A stretch of 58,593 bases of DNA from a virus: IMG/VR virus record IMGVR_UViG_3300048833_000177, positions 1-58,593 of that record; one strand, written 5' to 3'. Both the position numbers and the translations under genes were made by a program. Of this stretch, positions 23,293 to 31,470 are shown in pieces. Position 1 is the stretch's first letter. Each line of letters opens with the position of its first letter. The notes under the pieces are model-generated. The model made no database searches and had not been told where the DNA came from. It was given only the letters and a program-made list of their open reading frames with translations.

Positions 23293-23797
23293 GAGCCCCG
23301 CGATGGACGCGCTGCTGGAAGCCGCCCTCAACGAATACCCGCAGGGGCTCCACGCCACGCATCGCGACTGCATGCGGGCGGCTGTCGAAGCTGTGGTTGA
23401 AGCATACGAGGCCGCCAAGCCCGTTGCGGTGGGTGCAGTTGGGTGGGTCAACCCCGCCGATCTCGACCTCTTGCGTGCGGGCCGGGATGACCAGACCTCG
23501 ATTTGGTCAAAGCCTTTCCCAGGTGCAGTGCCGCTCTCCCGTCTCGCCTCTCTGGAAGCCGCCAGGAGCGCGGAGCCGGTGGCGTTTCCTGTCGGTTGGG
23601 CTTTCCGCGAAGGCGACATGGTCGGCAAGAAGAGCGGGTCGTGGTGGGAAGGCAAGATCGTCGGGTGGTATTCGACCCGCGACACGCCCCGAGGCTATGC
23701 TATTCAGGCGCAGGTTTCCGGCGGCAACGGGCCGGTGCAGATCTTCCCCGAGACGGCGATCGTCTCCCACCCCACCCCGGAGGCTTCCGATGTCTGA
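23282..23797 (+). CDS. Accessory protein with C-terminal type II (R67/DfrB-like) dihydrofolate reductase domain
   Basis: 171 residues. The N-terminal 100 contain helices and a segment like other phage accessory proteins (VGWVNPADLDLLRAG, KPFPGAVPLSR). Residues about 106-160 closely follow the SH3-like type II DHFR: EGDMVGKKSG, then W, G, then KIVGWYSTRDTPRGYA, then PVQIFPETAI. By alignment from memory, K116 matches the R67 lysine 32, Q153 and I154 match Q67 and I68, and F155 replaces Y69. R67 is a homotetramer that reduces dihydrofolate and is insensitive to trimethoprim. Activity here is unproven; the barrel could be a structural relative only. Confidence 0.78.
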   Translation: MKPESPAMDALLEAALNEYPQGLHATHRDCMRAAVEAVVEAYEAAKPVAVGAVGWVNPADLDLLRAGRDDQTSIWSKPFPGAVPLSRLASLEAARSAEPVAFPVGWAFREGDMVGKKSGSWWEGKIVGWYSTRDTPRGYAIQAQVSGGNGPVQIFPETAIVSHPTPEASDV

Positions 23798-24086
23798 GAC
23801 GTTCGACCCGATCATCGCGGAGGTCGCCCGCGCAATGCGTAAATTCCCGACGTGGCCGACAGACCCGCTCCATGCGATCGCCGTGCTTGGCGAGGAGTTC
23901 GGCGAGCTGACGAAGGAGGCGCTGCAACTGACCTACGAGCCCCACAAATCGACGCTGGCCGATTTCCGCAAGGAAGCGATCCAGACAGCCGCGATGGCGC
24001 TACGCTTCGTTGCCAGCCTTGACGACTACAAATTCTCGCCGGGGGTCCAGCATAGCCAAGCGCCTGTGGACGCCGCCGATGTCTGA
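23790..24086 (+). CDS. MazG-like nucleotide pyrophosphohydrolase
   Basis: 98 residues. FPTWPTDPLHAIAVLGEEFG is followed by ELTKEALQLTYE and FRKEAIQTAAMALRFV, giving the EExxE...Exx(D/A) acidic helices of small MazG-type enzymes that hydrolyse NTPs. Starts eight bases before the previous stop. With the DHFR-like domain just upstream and the deoxyribonucleotidase at 16532, it hints at a nucleotide-metabolism theme. Confidence 0.72.
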   Translation: MSETFDPIIAEVARAMRKFPTWPTDPLHAIAVLGEEFGELTKEALQLTYEPHKSTLADFRKEAIQTAAMALRFVASLDDYKFSPGVQHSQAPVDAADV

Positions 24087-24432
24087 GATCGGGGAGGAGG
24101 AAATCGCGAGGGCGCTGATGTTGGCGCGCGGCGGATGCGCCGTCACTGACTGGCGCGAATCTGAATGGAACCCAAACGTCGCGCAAGCCTTAGCTGAGGC
24201 CCGCGCTGCCCTCGCCCTCCTCCAGCCTGCCCTAGAGCGGGCGAGACGGGAGGAAAGGGAACGGTGCGCGCAGATCGCGGCCGACAAAACGACGGGATAT
24301 TGCGAGTGCGAGGGCTTTGGCTGCGATTGCGGAAACTACGACGATGCGGGGTCAGCAGGCGCGGCGGCATCGGCTCGGCACATCGCCGCCGCCATCCGCT
24401 CCCGGTCGCAGGAGAGCGAGACGGGGGCCTGA
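24079..24432 (+). CDS. Hypothetical helical protein with cysteine cluster
   Basis: 117 residues. N-terminal half helical (ALAEARAALALLQPALERAR), then a cysteine cluster CECEGFGCDCG and an alanine-rich helical end. Uses the same GATGTCTGAGA junction as the gene before it. The Cys cluster could bind metal. No family recognised. Confidence 0.58.
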   Translation: MSEIGEEEIARALMLARGGCAVTDWRESEWNPNVAQALAEARAALALLQPALERARREERERCAQIAADKTTGYCECEGFGCDCGNYDDAGSAGAAASARHIAAAIRSRSQESETGA

Positions 24433-24441
24433 AACGAAAAA

Positions 24442-24474
24442 AGCCGCCGGCCCTCCCGAAGGAAGCCGGCGGCT
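24442..24474 (-). terminator. Rho-independent terminator of the leftward late operon
   Basis: A perfect ten-base stem (AGCCGCCGGC with GCCGGCGGCT) with a 13-base loop. On the minus strand it is followed by a U-run (CTTTTTTCG), while on the plus strand the bases after it are not T-rich. It therefore best serves transcripts from the minus-strand late genes, which must cross the small plus-strand gene at 24605 first. Confidence 0.75.
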
Positions 24475-24604
24475 GAGTGGTATACAGGGGACTTCAAAAA
24501 CGAGCGGAGCGTGTCACCACGAACCACTCGGCATCCGACCGGAGAGAGCCCGGCAGGATCTCGTCAGGGCTCGCGCCCTATTCGTTCATCATGGAGAGCC
24601 GACA

Positions 24605-24793
24605 ATGACCAACGCGCCCGCCCACAAGGACGACATCGCAGACCGCGTCAGGGAGTGCGTGGTCGAACTCAACAACGCCGTCAAAGCAGCCGCCGAGCGC
24701 GGGATCAAGGTCGAGATGCGGCACTACACCATCGTCGAGTTCGGTGCAGGCGAGCGCCCCGTCATAGCCGTCGAACTGTTCGAGCGGCGCTGA
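24605..24793 (+). CDS. Small hypothetical protein
   Basis: 62 residues, with GGAG eight bases upstream. A helix (DIADRVRECVVELNNAVKAA) followed by a beta-like end (MRHYTIVEFGAGERPVIAVE). It is isolated on the plus strand between the late-operon terminator and the last late gene, converging tail to tail on the latter. No clear promoter of its own. Confidence 0.6.
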   Translation: MTNAPAHKDDIADRVRECVVELNNAVKAAAERGIKVEMRHYTIVEFGAGERPVIAVELFERR

Positions 24794-24802
24794 GCCTAGC
24801 GG

Positions 24803-25282
24803 CTACCGAACCTTGGCGCCGCGAATGTCGAGGGTCGGCAGCGCCCATGGCGAGCCGCAGTCGTATTTCACGGAGGCGTCGATCAGGATGGAATCGGCGT
24901 CCTCCCAGCCCTTGGGCACGGGGGCCTCATAGGGGCCGATGATCAGGCTCTCGCCGGCGTGGGCGATCATTCGGTCTGCGACGGCTGGCGTCCCGTCCAG
25001 CAGCACACCCGGCAGGATGCGACGCTCCTTGCCCCATTGCGCCAGCCATGTGATCTGCGGCGGACAGGAGCGGAGCTTGTCGACATGGACCGACCACGTC
25101 ATGAAGTTGCCCTCGCGCTTGGCGTTCACGATCTCCCAGACGGCGATCGGCGGGGCGAAGCGGAGCTCAACCTGGGGCCCGGCGATCATCGCCGCAGCGA
25201 AGGCCCCGATCATGGCGAAGCCGCCGATCATCACCAGACCGGCGCGCTTCAAGGCATAGCCGATGCAGGCGAGGCGGATCAT
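24803..25282 (-). CDS. Membrane-anchored hypothetical protein
   Basis: 159 residues. An N-terminal hydrophobic segment (AGLVMIGGFAMIGAFAAAMI, about residues 14-33) is followed by a soluble, probably periplasmic domain with two cysteines (SCPPQ, YDCGSPW). Last gene of the leftward late operon, overlapping the holin gene by ATGA. Position next to lysis genes suggests envelope work, but no family is recognised. Confidence 0.68.
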   Translation of the reverse strand: MIRLACIGYALKRAGLVMIGGFAMIGAFAAAMIAGPQVELRFAPPIAVWEIVNAKREGNFMTWSVHVDKLRSCPPQITWLAQWGKERRILPGVLLDGTPAVADRMIAHAGESLIIGPYEAPVPKGWEDADSILIDASVKYDCGSPWALPTLDIRGAKVR

Positions 25283-25617
25283 GGGTTGCTCTCCTTGTCG
25301 CGCTTGACCTGACGGGTCCGCGCCTTCCAGAGATCGATGACGAAGCCCGAGACCGCGATCCCTCCGATGCCGATCAGGAAGCCGGAGAAGCCGGCCCGGC
25401 TCGCTGCATCAATAACGATCTTGCCGATCAATGGTTCGATCGTGGGGATCGCGAGCGGGGCAAGGTAGAGCGCGCAGATGGCGCCGACCGTGATCGAGAT
25501 GATGCCGCTCTTCCAGTCCTCGCGCAGGGACAGCCAGCGGACGATTCCGCCCAGCGCGCCAGCAATGGCGATCTGCCCCTTCTCGCCAAGGAACCAGGCC
25601 CAGAATCCGTCGTGCAT
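25279..25617 (-). CDS. Putative holin
   Basis: 112 residues with three hydrophobic segments: IAIAGALGGIVRW, IISITVGAICALYLAPLAI and FLIGIGGIAVSGFVIDL, and a short basic C-terminal tail (KARTRQVKRDKES). Size and topology fit class I-type holins that time lysis by permeabilising the inner membrane. It lies next to the spanin and endolysin genes. The assignment is by topology and context; sequence motifs for holins are weak. Confidence 0.72.
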   Translation of the reverse strand: MHDGFWAWFLGEKGQIAIAGALGGIVRWLSLREDWKSGIISITVGAICALYLAPLAIPTIEPLIGKIVIDAASRAGFSGFLIGIGGIAVSGFVIDLWKARTRQVKRDKESNP

Positions 25618-25628
25618 CGATCTCAGTC

Positions 25629-25877
25629 CTATGGTCGAGCGGCGCGGATCGCGGCGCGCAGGTTGCCGTAGTCGTCGATCATCCGGCCGACGGTCGGGGC
25701 TTGCGGCCTGATGGCGGCAAGTTCGTCTGCGGCCTTGCGCTGCTGCTCCGGGGAGTAGGAGACCAGCGGCGGCAGGGCGAGGCGCGTGGGCTCAGAAGGA
25801 GCCGTCGCGCATGCGGCGGTCAGTGACCCCACTGTCAGGGCCGCGGCCGACCTCTTCAGCCATCCGATCTTTCGCAT
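25629..25877 (-). CDS. Rz1-like outer-membrane spanin lipoprotein
   Basis: 82 residues. A lipoprotein signal ending LTVGSLTAAC places the lipidated cysteine about residue 23. The mature part is Pro-containing and short, with YSPEQQRKAADELAAIRPQ. Its start lies inside the 3' end of the inner-membrane spanin gene (86-base overlap in another frame), the classic embedded Rz/Rz1 arrangement. Role: outer-membrane half of the spanin that fuses membranes at lysis. Confidence 0.75.
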   Translation of the reverse strand: MRKIGWLKRSAAALTVGSLTAACATAPSEPTRLALPPLVSYSPEQQRKAADELAAIRPQAPTVGRMIDDYGNLRAAIRAARP

Positions 25878-26049
25878 GGGAGACCTCCTTCTCGACCTTC
25901 AGGTCATTGGCGGCGTGTTCGGCGTTGGCGGCGTCCTTGCCGGCGCTGCGGACCTTCAGGAGCAGCATGACAATGCCGAGGGCTGCTGCGGCCCAGCCGG
26001 CGATGCGCTTGCCCCAGCCGGTCGTCAGGAAGGCGATGATCCCCGACAT
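25792..26049 (-). CDS. Rz-like inner-membrane spanin
   Basis: 85 residues. One N-terminal transmembrane segment (IAGWAAAALGIVMLLL) is followed by a periplasmic coiled coil (AGKDAANAEHAANDLKVEKE). The start at 26049 overlaps the endolysin stop (TGATG). Paired with the embedded Rz1-like gene, it makes a two-component spanin. The longer frame from 26265 is inside the endolysin gene and is rejected. Confidence 0.75.
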   Translation of the reverse strand: MSGIIAFLTTGWGKRIAGWAAAALGIVMLLLKVRSAGKDAANAEHAANDLKVEKEVSHAKDRMAEEVGRGPDSGVTDRRMRDGSF

Positions 26050-26783
26050 CAGACCCGAGCCTCGACCATGGCGCGCATGGCATCGCCGCAGGCCTTGGCG
26101 CCGACCAGCGACGGGTCGAAAGCGAGACGGCTGACGTCCCACTTGTTTCTCTGACGAACCCCGAGGTTCGCCTGGACCTCCGCATGGCTGAGCACCGTCT
26201 TCGGCGTCACCGGGATGTCGTAGCGTCGGCAGAGTTCGGCCAGCACGTCCGCCAGCGTGTGCCACTGGATCGCCGTCATCGGCGCCTTGCCGGGCTTGAA
26301 CGGGCTTTCGATCGCGCCGGCCATGCAGCAGAGCGAGACGCCGATCGAGCCTGTATTCGAGTTGAGCGTGTGACTGGCCCGCAACCCGCTGCCGCCGATG
26401 CCGTTGCCAGAGATCGACGGCACGCCCCGGATGAGCTTGCCGTCGGCCTCGATCAGGATGTGATAGTGCTCGCGATCGGTGCTTGAAGCGCGGTGGTTGC
26501 CGGCCGTCCAGTGGAAGATGATGCGCTCGATCCGCGCCTCAGGCATCCAGTCCGGCGGGACGATGCCATAGACCACCCCCCGCGGCGGAGGCGGCTTGCC
26601 ATCGCCCAAGGCGGCCTGCAGAGCCCTGATCGTCTCAGGCCCGACGATGCCGTCAGGCCCAAGGCCCTTGGCCCGCTGGAAGGCAGTCAGCGCCTTGCGT
26701 GTCTTCGGACCCCACTGGCCGTCGATCGCGCCCGGCGCAAAGCCAAGCTTCGACAGCGCGCTTTGAATCGCGGTCGTGTCCAT
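26049..26783 (-). CDS. Endolysin: peptidoglycan-binding domain plus amidase_2
   Basis: 244 residues. Residues 1-60 are a PG_binding_1 domain (LSKLGFAPGAIDGQWGPKTR, then GIVGPETIRALQ). An N-acetylmuramoyl-L-alanine amidase of the amidase_2 type follows: IIFHWTAGN with zinc ligand H91, EHYHILIEADG, SLCCMAG, and VLSHAEVQ with KWD giving H200 and D216. GGAG lies six bases before the ATG. There is no signal peptide, so release depends on the holin. It cleaves the amide between MurNAc and the stem peptide. Confidence 0.92.
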   Translation of the reverse strand: MDTTAIQSALSKLGFAPGAIDGQWGPKTRKALTAFQRAKGLGPDGIVGPETIRALQAALGDGKPPPPRGVVYGIVPPDWMPEARIERIIFHWTAGNHRASSTDREHYHILIEADGKLIRGVPSISGNGIGGSGLRASHTLNSNTGSIGVSLCCMAGAIESPFKPGKAPMTAIQWHTLADVLAELCRRYDIPVTPKTVLSHAEVQANLGVRQRNKWDVSRLAFDPSLVGAKACGDAMRAMVEARV

Positions 26784-26806
26784 GGTGTGCTCCGATGTGG
26801 GAAGGG

Positions 26807-27136
26807 TCAGGAGCCTGCAGGCGGCACGTACAGGCAGCGCATCGTCGTCAGCGCGTACGGGAGGATGCAGGCGTGGTAGCCGCCGTCTGGGCTCTCCTTG
26901 GCTTCGGAGAACGGCACGAGGTATTGGACCGGCGCAGGCTCTGCGCTGAGCATCTTGTGGTCTGACGGGCGCAGGGTGACAAGGTAGCCGCGCGGCGTGA
27001 CCTGAACCGCCCGCGTCGGGATCGGCTGACAGTCCTGATCGTTGCAGCAAAATTGCGAGTAGAAGCTATGCGCCTTCACAGCCGGCGCACCGGCCGCGAG
27101 CATCAGCGCGAGGCTCAACCACATGAGCGCGCGCAT
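26807..27136 (-). CDS. Secreted cysteine-containing protein
   Basis: 109 residues from the ATG at 27136 (overlapping the previous stop). A signal peptide (MRALMWLSLALMLAAGAPAV KA) precedes a mature domain with SFYSQFCCNDQDCQPI, a disulphide-rich cluster, and a C-terminal MRCLYVPPAG. Small exported proteins of this type recur in lysis modules of rhizobial phages; function unknown. Confidence 0.68.
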   Translation of the reverse strand: MRALMWLSLALMLAAGAPAVKAHSFYSQFCCNDQDCQPIPTRAVQVTPRGYLVTLRPSDHKMLSAEPAPVQYLVPFSEAKESPDGGYHACILPYALTTMRCLYVPPAGS

Positions 27137-27261
27137 CACTGGCACTTCCGGTTCGCATCGCCATCGACGGCGAGGCAGTAGAGGATCGTCCCCGCCGGGC
27201 CGCAGGCCGACAGGACAGAGGCAAGCGCCAGCAGCGCCAGCCCAAGGGCAGCGTGTTTCAT
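27136..27261 (-). CDS. Small lipoprotein
   Basis: 41 residues. MKHAALGLALLALASVLSAC is a lipoprotein signal with the lipidated Cys at 20, then a 21-residue mature peptide (GPAGTILYCLAVDGDANRK CQ end). GGAG-like site (GGAGCATCCCC) precedes the ATG. It overlaps the secreted-protein gene by TGATG. Possible entry-exclusion or lysis accessory factor, by analogy only. Confidence 0.6.
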   Translation of the reverse strand: MKHAALGLALLALASVLSACGPAGTILYCLAVDGDANRKCQ

Positions 27262-27279
27262 GGGGATGCTCCGGTGATG

Positions 27280-27369
27280 TTAGAGGTTCGGGAACGGCCT
27301 GCTCATGGCCCACACGAAGGTGATACCGAGCGCGATCAGCGCCAGGACGAGGGCGGCAAGCGATTTCAT
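27280..27369 (-). CDS. Very small membrane peptide
   Basis: 29 residues, essentially one hydrophobic helix (MKSLAALVLALIALGITFVW) with a short polar end. Its ribosome site (AGGACATCCCC) and ATGAAA start copy those of the lipoprotein gene just downstream. This shared leader suggests that the two small genes are expressed alike. Real but low-evidence. Confidence 0.5.
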   Translation of the reverse strand: MKSLAALVLALIALGITFVWAMSRPFPNL

Positions 27370-27409
27370 GGGGATGTCCTGGTGGCGGCGGCTTTCAGGA
27401 AGGCTCGTG

Positions 27410-28504
27410 CTAAGCCGCCCGAATGAAGGCCCCGATATACTGCTCAGAGGTGTTGAGGCCTGAAAATGTCAGCGTACCGCTTGACTGCGAAACGCGCGCA
27501 ACACTGTCCTCAGCAGCGGAACTGTTCATCGAAACTCTCGCGTCGTTGCCGCTGAAAGTTGGGGTTCGAGCAGTATCGAAAAGCTCCCAAGGCCCGCTGG
27601 TCGCCACATTATGAATAAGCGCAAGCTGGGCTCCGTTCGCCCAGCCAGTCGCAAACGTTCCAACCCCAGATCCGTTCGTCGTGAATGTCCCGCACTGGAT
27701 CAGACCTGTTGATGTCGTATCGTGCCCGAATACGTAAGCAATGTGCGCTGCACCGCTGGCATTAACGTAGGAATCGTTCCCGACCGAAAAAACGGAAGAA
27801 GTCGGAGAAGTGTTATTGAAGTAGCCCGAATACGGGCCTGCTGTGTAGCCAGCTGTCGTGTTGAGGTAGAGATACCCTTCGGCACTTAGCGAGCGGTGGT
27901 AGACGAGCCAGTCCGCCAAACCGTCAGAGCGCCTGATGATCATCATCCCCGGCACTGATGCCAGGGCATGGGCCACGGTAAGTGGCGACCCCGTCCCTGT
28001 ATAGGATACGACGCTGAGAACGCCAGGGAGGTTTTTGAAGCGGTACAGGACCGCGTTTCCGGACGATAGGTGCGTGGCGTAGCTTGAAAACGAAGCTTCT
28101 GCAGATTGAGTGTTCGATGCGAGCCGCTTGCTCATTCCTCGCGCGCTATCCCGCCAAACCCAATCGGTTGCGTTCGCGCGGCTTTTCGCGATCAGCAGAT
28201 CCCAGCCGGTCGTACTCAGCGCATCAAGGTCAGAGGCAGTTCCAAGCTGGATATCGACGCCCGCGGCGCTCGCGCCTCCACCGGTGCCCTGGGCTCCCAC
28301 GCCTGGCATCATCTTCGCCATCATTAGCATGGCGAGTTCGTAGTCGCGGATGCCGAGGCGATGCCCGGCGATCTCCGCCTTCTCCGACAAGGCCGGCGGC
28401 AGGATCAACGCGGGGCGCGCAGGCAATGCCAGGGCGGGCGCTGACGCCAGCGTGAGGCCCGTCACGGCAGCGATGCGACGGCGCATCTTGCGGTCGATCA
28501 GCAC
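27410..28504 (-). CDS. Tail fibre/receptor-binding protein
   Basis: 364 residues from GTG at 28504 with GGGAGG eight bases upstream. The N terminus looks like a hydrophobic leader or linker. From residue about 110 it matches a phage tail-fibre tip domain (DUF7483-like): DWVWRDSARG, VLYRFKNLPGVLSVVSYTGT, GMMIIRRSD, WLVYHRSL, YLYLNTTAGYT. Probable host-receptor binder. By eye it is less GC-rich than its neighbours, in keeping with tip domains exchanged between phages. Confidence 0.8.
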   Translation of the reverse strand: MLIDRKMRRRIAAVTGLTLASAPALALPARPALILPPALSEKAEIAGHRLGIRDYELAMLMMAKMMPGVGAQGTGGGASAAGVDIQLGTASDLDALSTTGWDLLIAKSRANATDWVWRDSARGMSKRLASNTQSAEASFSSYATHLSSGNAVLYRFKNLPGVLSVVSYTGTGSPLTVAHALASVPGMMIIRRSDGLADWLVYHRSLSAEGYLYLNTTAGYTAGPYSGYFNNTSPTSSVFSVGNDSYVNASGAAHIAYVFGHDTTSTGLIQCGTFTTNGSGVGTFATGWANGAQLALIHNVATSGPWELFDTARTPTFSGNDARVSMNSSAAEDSVARVSQSSGTLTFSGLNTSEQYIGAFIRAA

Positions 28505-28507
28505 GGC

Positions 28508-29122
28508 TCAGGCCTCCCAGCCGGCATCAATGTCGACGGCGTCGAGCGCGGCGTGCGTGGCGGCTGCCTCTATCGTGTCCTTCAACTCCCAGGAGCGGCC
28601 ATAGATCGCCTTGCCCCATGCGGCCATGGCGAGCAGGGCGGCGAGCCCGTCGTCATAGCTGACGGTGAAAGTCTTGTTGTCGGCAGAGCGGAACTCCGCA
28701 CCCAGCACGGCCCCAGCACCTTGTGCGACGGCCGCAGAATAGGCCGCTTGCGAAGTGAGCCAGTTGACCTTGTCGTCTGCGTCACGGGTTTGCAAAAGGT
28801 GGACGCCTTTGGCGCCGAAGTCGTGCGCGTAGCCGGCAGTGAGCTTGCTATCGCGCAGGTCCGACACCTGCCGAAGCATCTGCGCCTTCCGCTCGGCGAG
28901 CGTTTTGCTTGTGACCGTATAGCGCTCGATCACGCGCGTCGCCTCGACCACATAGGTCGGGCCGGTCAGCGTCTCCTTCGCGGGATCATAAGTCGGCCGA
29001 TCCTCAACCACGATCGGCAGCAGGCGTGGCTTGCCGGCTGCGAGCTTGGTCTGGTCACGGTTCGGTGCTTCGTCCCGGTACTCCAGGATCGCGCCGTCTT
29101 TCACAAGGGCGTGGCGGCTCAT
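28508..29122 (-). CDS. DUF4376-type tail-fibre-associated protein
   Basis: 204 residues. The N terminus ([20 protein letters not shown]) resembles fibre-associated proteins, and the C-terminal half follows DUF4376 ([52 protein letters not shown]). Start overlaps the long fibre gene by ATGA. Typically attached to, or a chaperone of, tail fibres; exact role unproven. Confidence 0.75.
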   Translation of the reverse strand: MSRHALVKDGAILEYRDEAPNRDQTKLAAGKPRLLPIVVEDRPTYDPAKETLTGPTYVVEATRVIERYTVTSKTLAERKAQMLRQVSDLRDSKLTAGYAHDFGAKGVHLLQTRDADDKVNWLTSQAAYSAAVAQGAGAVLGAEFRSADNKTFTVSYDDGLAALLAMAAWGKAIYGRSWELKDTIEAAATHAALDAVDIDAGWEA

Positions 29123-31470
29123 GCGTCTGTTCCCGCGTCGGTGGTGATGAAGATTTCGATGCACATCACGCGGGCATCGACGGCCAACGTGTCGGAGCCG
29201 TTGGCAACCTCGCGCTGCAGCTCCAGGAAGATCATGTCGCCGACGGCGGGCGAGCCGCCGATCGTGACTGCTGCGCTCTCGGCCGAGACGTGCATGTCGT
29301 TCGCCGTGATGAGGGAGTCGGTGACCGTGATCGCGGTGCCCCATGATCCATCCATGGCGTCGTCGTCAGACGCCGCCCGGCCGCGCAGGCTGAATGCGAC
29401 ACCGCCAGAGCCCGAAGCCGCTGTCCAGAAGACGCGGAAGGTGATCGTCCCCTCGTTCCATTGCTTCGGGAACGGGAAAGCGATCTGGATGGCCTCGGCG
29501 GTCGACGTGTCGAAGTCATAGCCTCGGATCATCACGTCGTTCGTGGCAAGCTCGGTCGAGAACGTCGCCGCGCCGTTTGTCGTGCGCGCTACCCAGGACG
29601 GCGCCGGCAGCGGGATCGCCTGCTTGCCCTTCACCGGAGCGTTGCCGGCGTCATAGGCCTGGACGTCAGTTCCGATGGCGACACCCAGAGTGGTGCGCGC
29701 GGCAGCGGCCGTCGTGTCGTCAAGCAGGCCGCGCATGAACGAGGTGAGCGTCGTGACAGCGGCTGTGCCCGAGCCCGTGAAGTAGGGCAGCGCATCGGCC
29801 GCGCTGGTCAGGCCTGCGAGCGCCGAAAGCTCGGCGTCCTGCGCCTGAACGTTGGTGCCGATGACGAGGCCGAGCAAGGTCCGCATCGTCGCATAGTCTG
29901 CAGCAGTGAGGATCGAGCGGCCATTGGCGCTCGCGTCGCTGATCTCCGAGGCCGTGTGGGTGTGGGAGGCGAGCGCGAAATAGGCATCGGCGCGCGTACC
30001 GGCCGAGCCAATGCCTAGCGTCGTCCGCGCGGCGGCCGCGTCGGCATCATCAAGCAGAGTCCGCATGAAGGACGTCAGCGTGAACAGCGCCGCCGTCCCG
30101 GACCCGGTGAAGTATGGCGCACTATCGGCTGCAGAGGTGAGCCCCGCGAGGGCGGTCAGTTCTGCGTCGGCCGCCTGGACGTTCGTGCCGATCGTCAACC
30201 CGAGGGTGGCGCGCGCCGCAGCAGCGTCAACATCGTCGAGCAGGGTACGGATGAACGTCGTGATGTCGAACAGTTCGACGCTGTCGGTGCCGTTGCCTAC
30301 GATACCCTTGCCCGACACCATCGACAGGGCAGCAATCGCCGTCAGAAGCGCATCCGATGCCTGCGCCCCAAGGCTGGACAGCGTCGGGATCGGACCACCG
30401 TCCTCGATCGTGTCGCCTGTGCCATCGGCGAAGACAGCGATGTTGCCTTCGGTGACGCCGCCCGTGGTCTGCACGTCACCGGAGCCGGCACCCGCTGCGC
30501 CGCGAATATCGACCGCGTCGCCGATCGTCGCCGTCAATCCCGTCGCGCCGACATAAAGCCCCGTTGCCGGCTTGGAGCCCGTGCCTCCGGTCCAGTCGAT
30601 CACCTGCTGCACGCGGCGCGCGCTGTCGGTAACGGTCGCCAGCACCGGCGTCCAGCCGTTGACGCCGTTCGAGCCCGAGGCGCCGGAGACGCGGATCGTC
30701 CAGTCGCTGTAGGAGCCCGAGCCCGCGACCGAGACGACGTTCACCGTAAGGCTGGTGCCGGAATAGGCCGTCACCTGGCCGCGCATCAGGTTGGTCGTCG
30801 GGCTGGCGTCCGAGGTGATGAGCAGATCGGCGCCGACGGCGAACGCCTTGCCTGACTGCGTCGTGAAGCTCTTGGATCCCGTGCCGATCGGGACCGATGT
30901 CGTCGAGGTGCCGCGCAGGTTGGCGGCAGCCGCCGCTGCCTCAACCGCGCTCGCGGCGGCTTCAGCGGCCTTGGTGGTGGCGATCCCGGCTTGCGTGGTC
31001 GCTGTTCCGGCGGAGGTGCTCGCCGAAGTCGCCGCTGAGGACGCAGTTGATGCTGACCCGGAAGCGGCCGTGGCGCTACCGGACGCCGCAGTCGCAGAAC
31101 CGGCTGAGGCAGTCGCGCTCGTGGCGGCCTCGCCTGCCTTGGCCGTTGCGATGCCTGCCTGCGTCGTTGCAGTGGTAGCGCTGCCAGCGGCAGAGGTGGC
31201 ATTGGTCGATGCCTCACCCGCCTTTGTGGTCGCGATGCTGGCCTGCGTTGTCGCAGTGCTCGCCGAAGTCGCAGCCGCAATTGCTGCCGTGCTGGTCGAA
31301 GAGGCGAGATCAGCCACGCCCGCACCGATCGTCGCGACGTCCTGCAGCGCAGGTACGAAGTTGATGCGGTGACCGTCGTTCGCGAGGCCGCCGGGGTTCG
31401 TCGAGGCGTTGTAGTTACCGCCGTTGTAGAGATCCTCGAGCCGGTCGACGGCATCGGTGAAGTCGGACAT
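29119..31470 (-). CDS. Long tail fibre protein with internal repeats
   Basis: 783 residues. An N-terminal attachment segment is followed by an Ala/Thr/Ser-rich coiled-coil-like region (residues about 60-190, repeated [12 protein letters not shown]-type units). A middle portion carries three copies of a unit that reads [45 protein letters not shown] beta-rich C terminus follows. Repeats like these form trimeric fibre shafts. The protein is probably the main side fibre that the receptor-binding proteins decorate. Confidence 0.82.
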   Translation of the reverse strand: MSDFTDAVDRLEDLYNGGNYNASTNPGGLANDGHRINFVPALQDVATIGAGVADLASSTSTAAIAAATSASTATTQASIATTKAGEASTNATSAAGSATTATTQAGIATAKAGEAATSATASAGSATAASGSATAASGSASTASSAATSASTSAGTATTQAGIATTKAAEAAASAVEAAAAAANLRGTSTTSVPIGTGSKSFTTQSGKAFAVGADLLITSDASPTTNLMRGQVTAYSGTSLTVNVVSVAGSGSYSDWTIRVSGASGSNGVNGWTPVLATVTDSARRVQQVIDWTGGTGSKPATGLYVGATGLTATIGDAVDIRGAAGAGSGDVQTTGGVTEGNIAVFADGTGDTIEDGGPIPTLSSLGAQASDALLTAIAALSMVSGKGIVGNGTDSVELFDITTFIRTLLDDVDAAAARATLGLTIGTNVQAADAELTALAGLTSAADSAPYFTGSGTAALFTLTSFMRTLLDDADAAAARTTLGIGSAGTRADAYFALASHTHTASEISDASANGRSILTAADYATMRTLLGLVIGTNVQAQDAELSALAGLTSAADALPYFTGSGTAAVTTLTSFMRGLLDDTTAAAARTTLGVAIGTDVQAYDAGNAPVKGKQAIPLPAPSWVARTTNGAATFSTELATNDVMIRGYDFDTSTAEAIQIAFPFPKQWNEGTITFRVFWTAASGSGGVAFSLRGRAASDDDAMDGSWGTAITVTDSLITANDMHVSAESAAVTIGGSPAVGDMIFLELQREVANGSDTLAVDARVMCIEIFITTDAGTDA

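Noticed and set aside
27410-31470. Possible diversity-generating retroelement near the tail fibres
   Set aside because: No reverse transcriptase-like gene, template repeat or variable repeat pair seen. Repeats in the long fibre are structural repeats within one frame.
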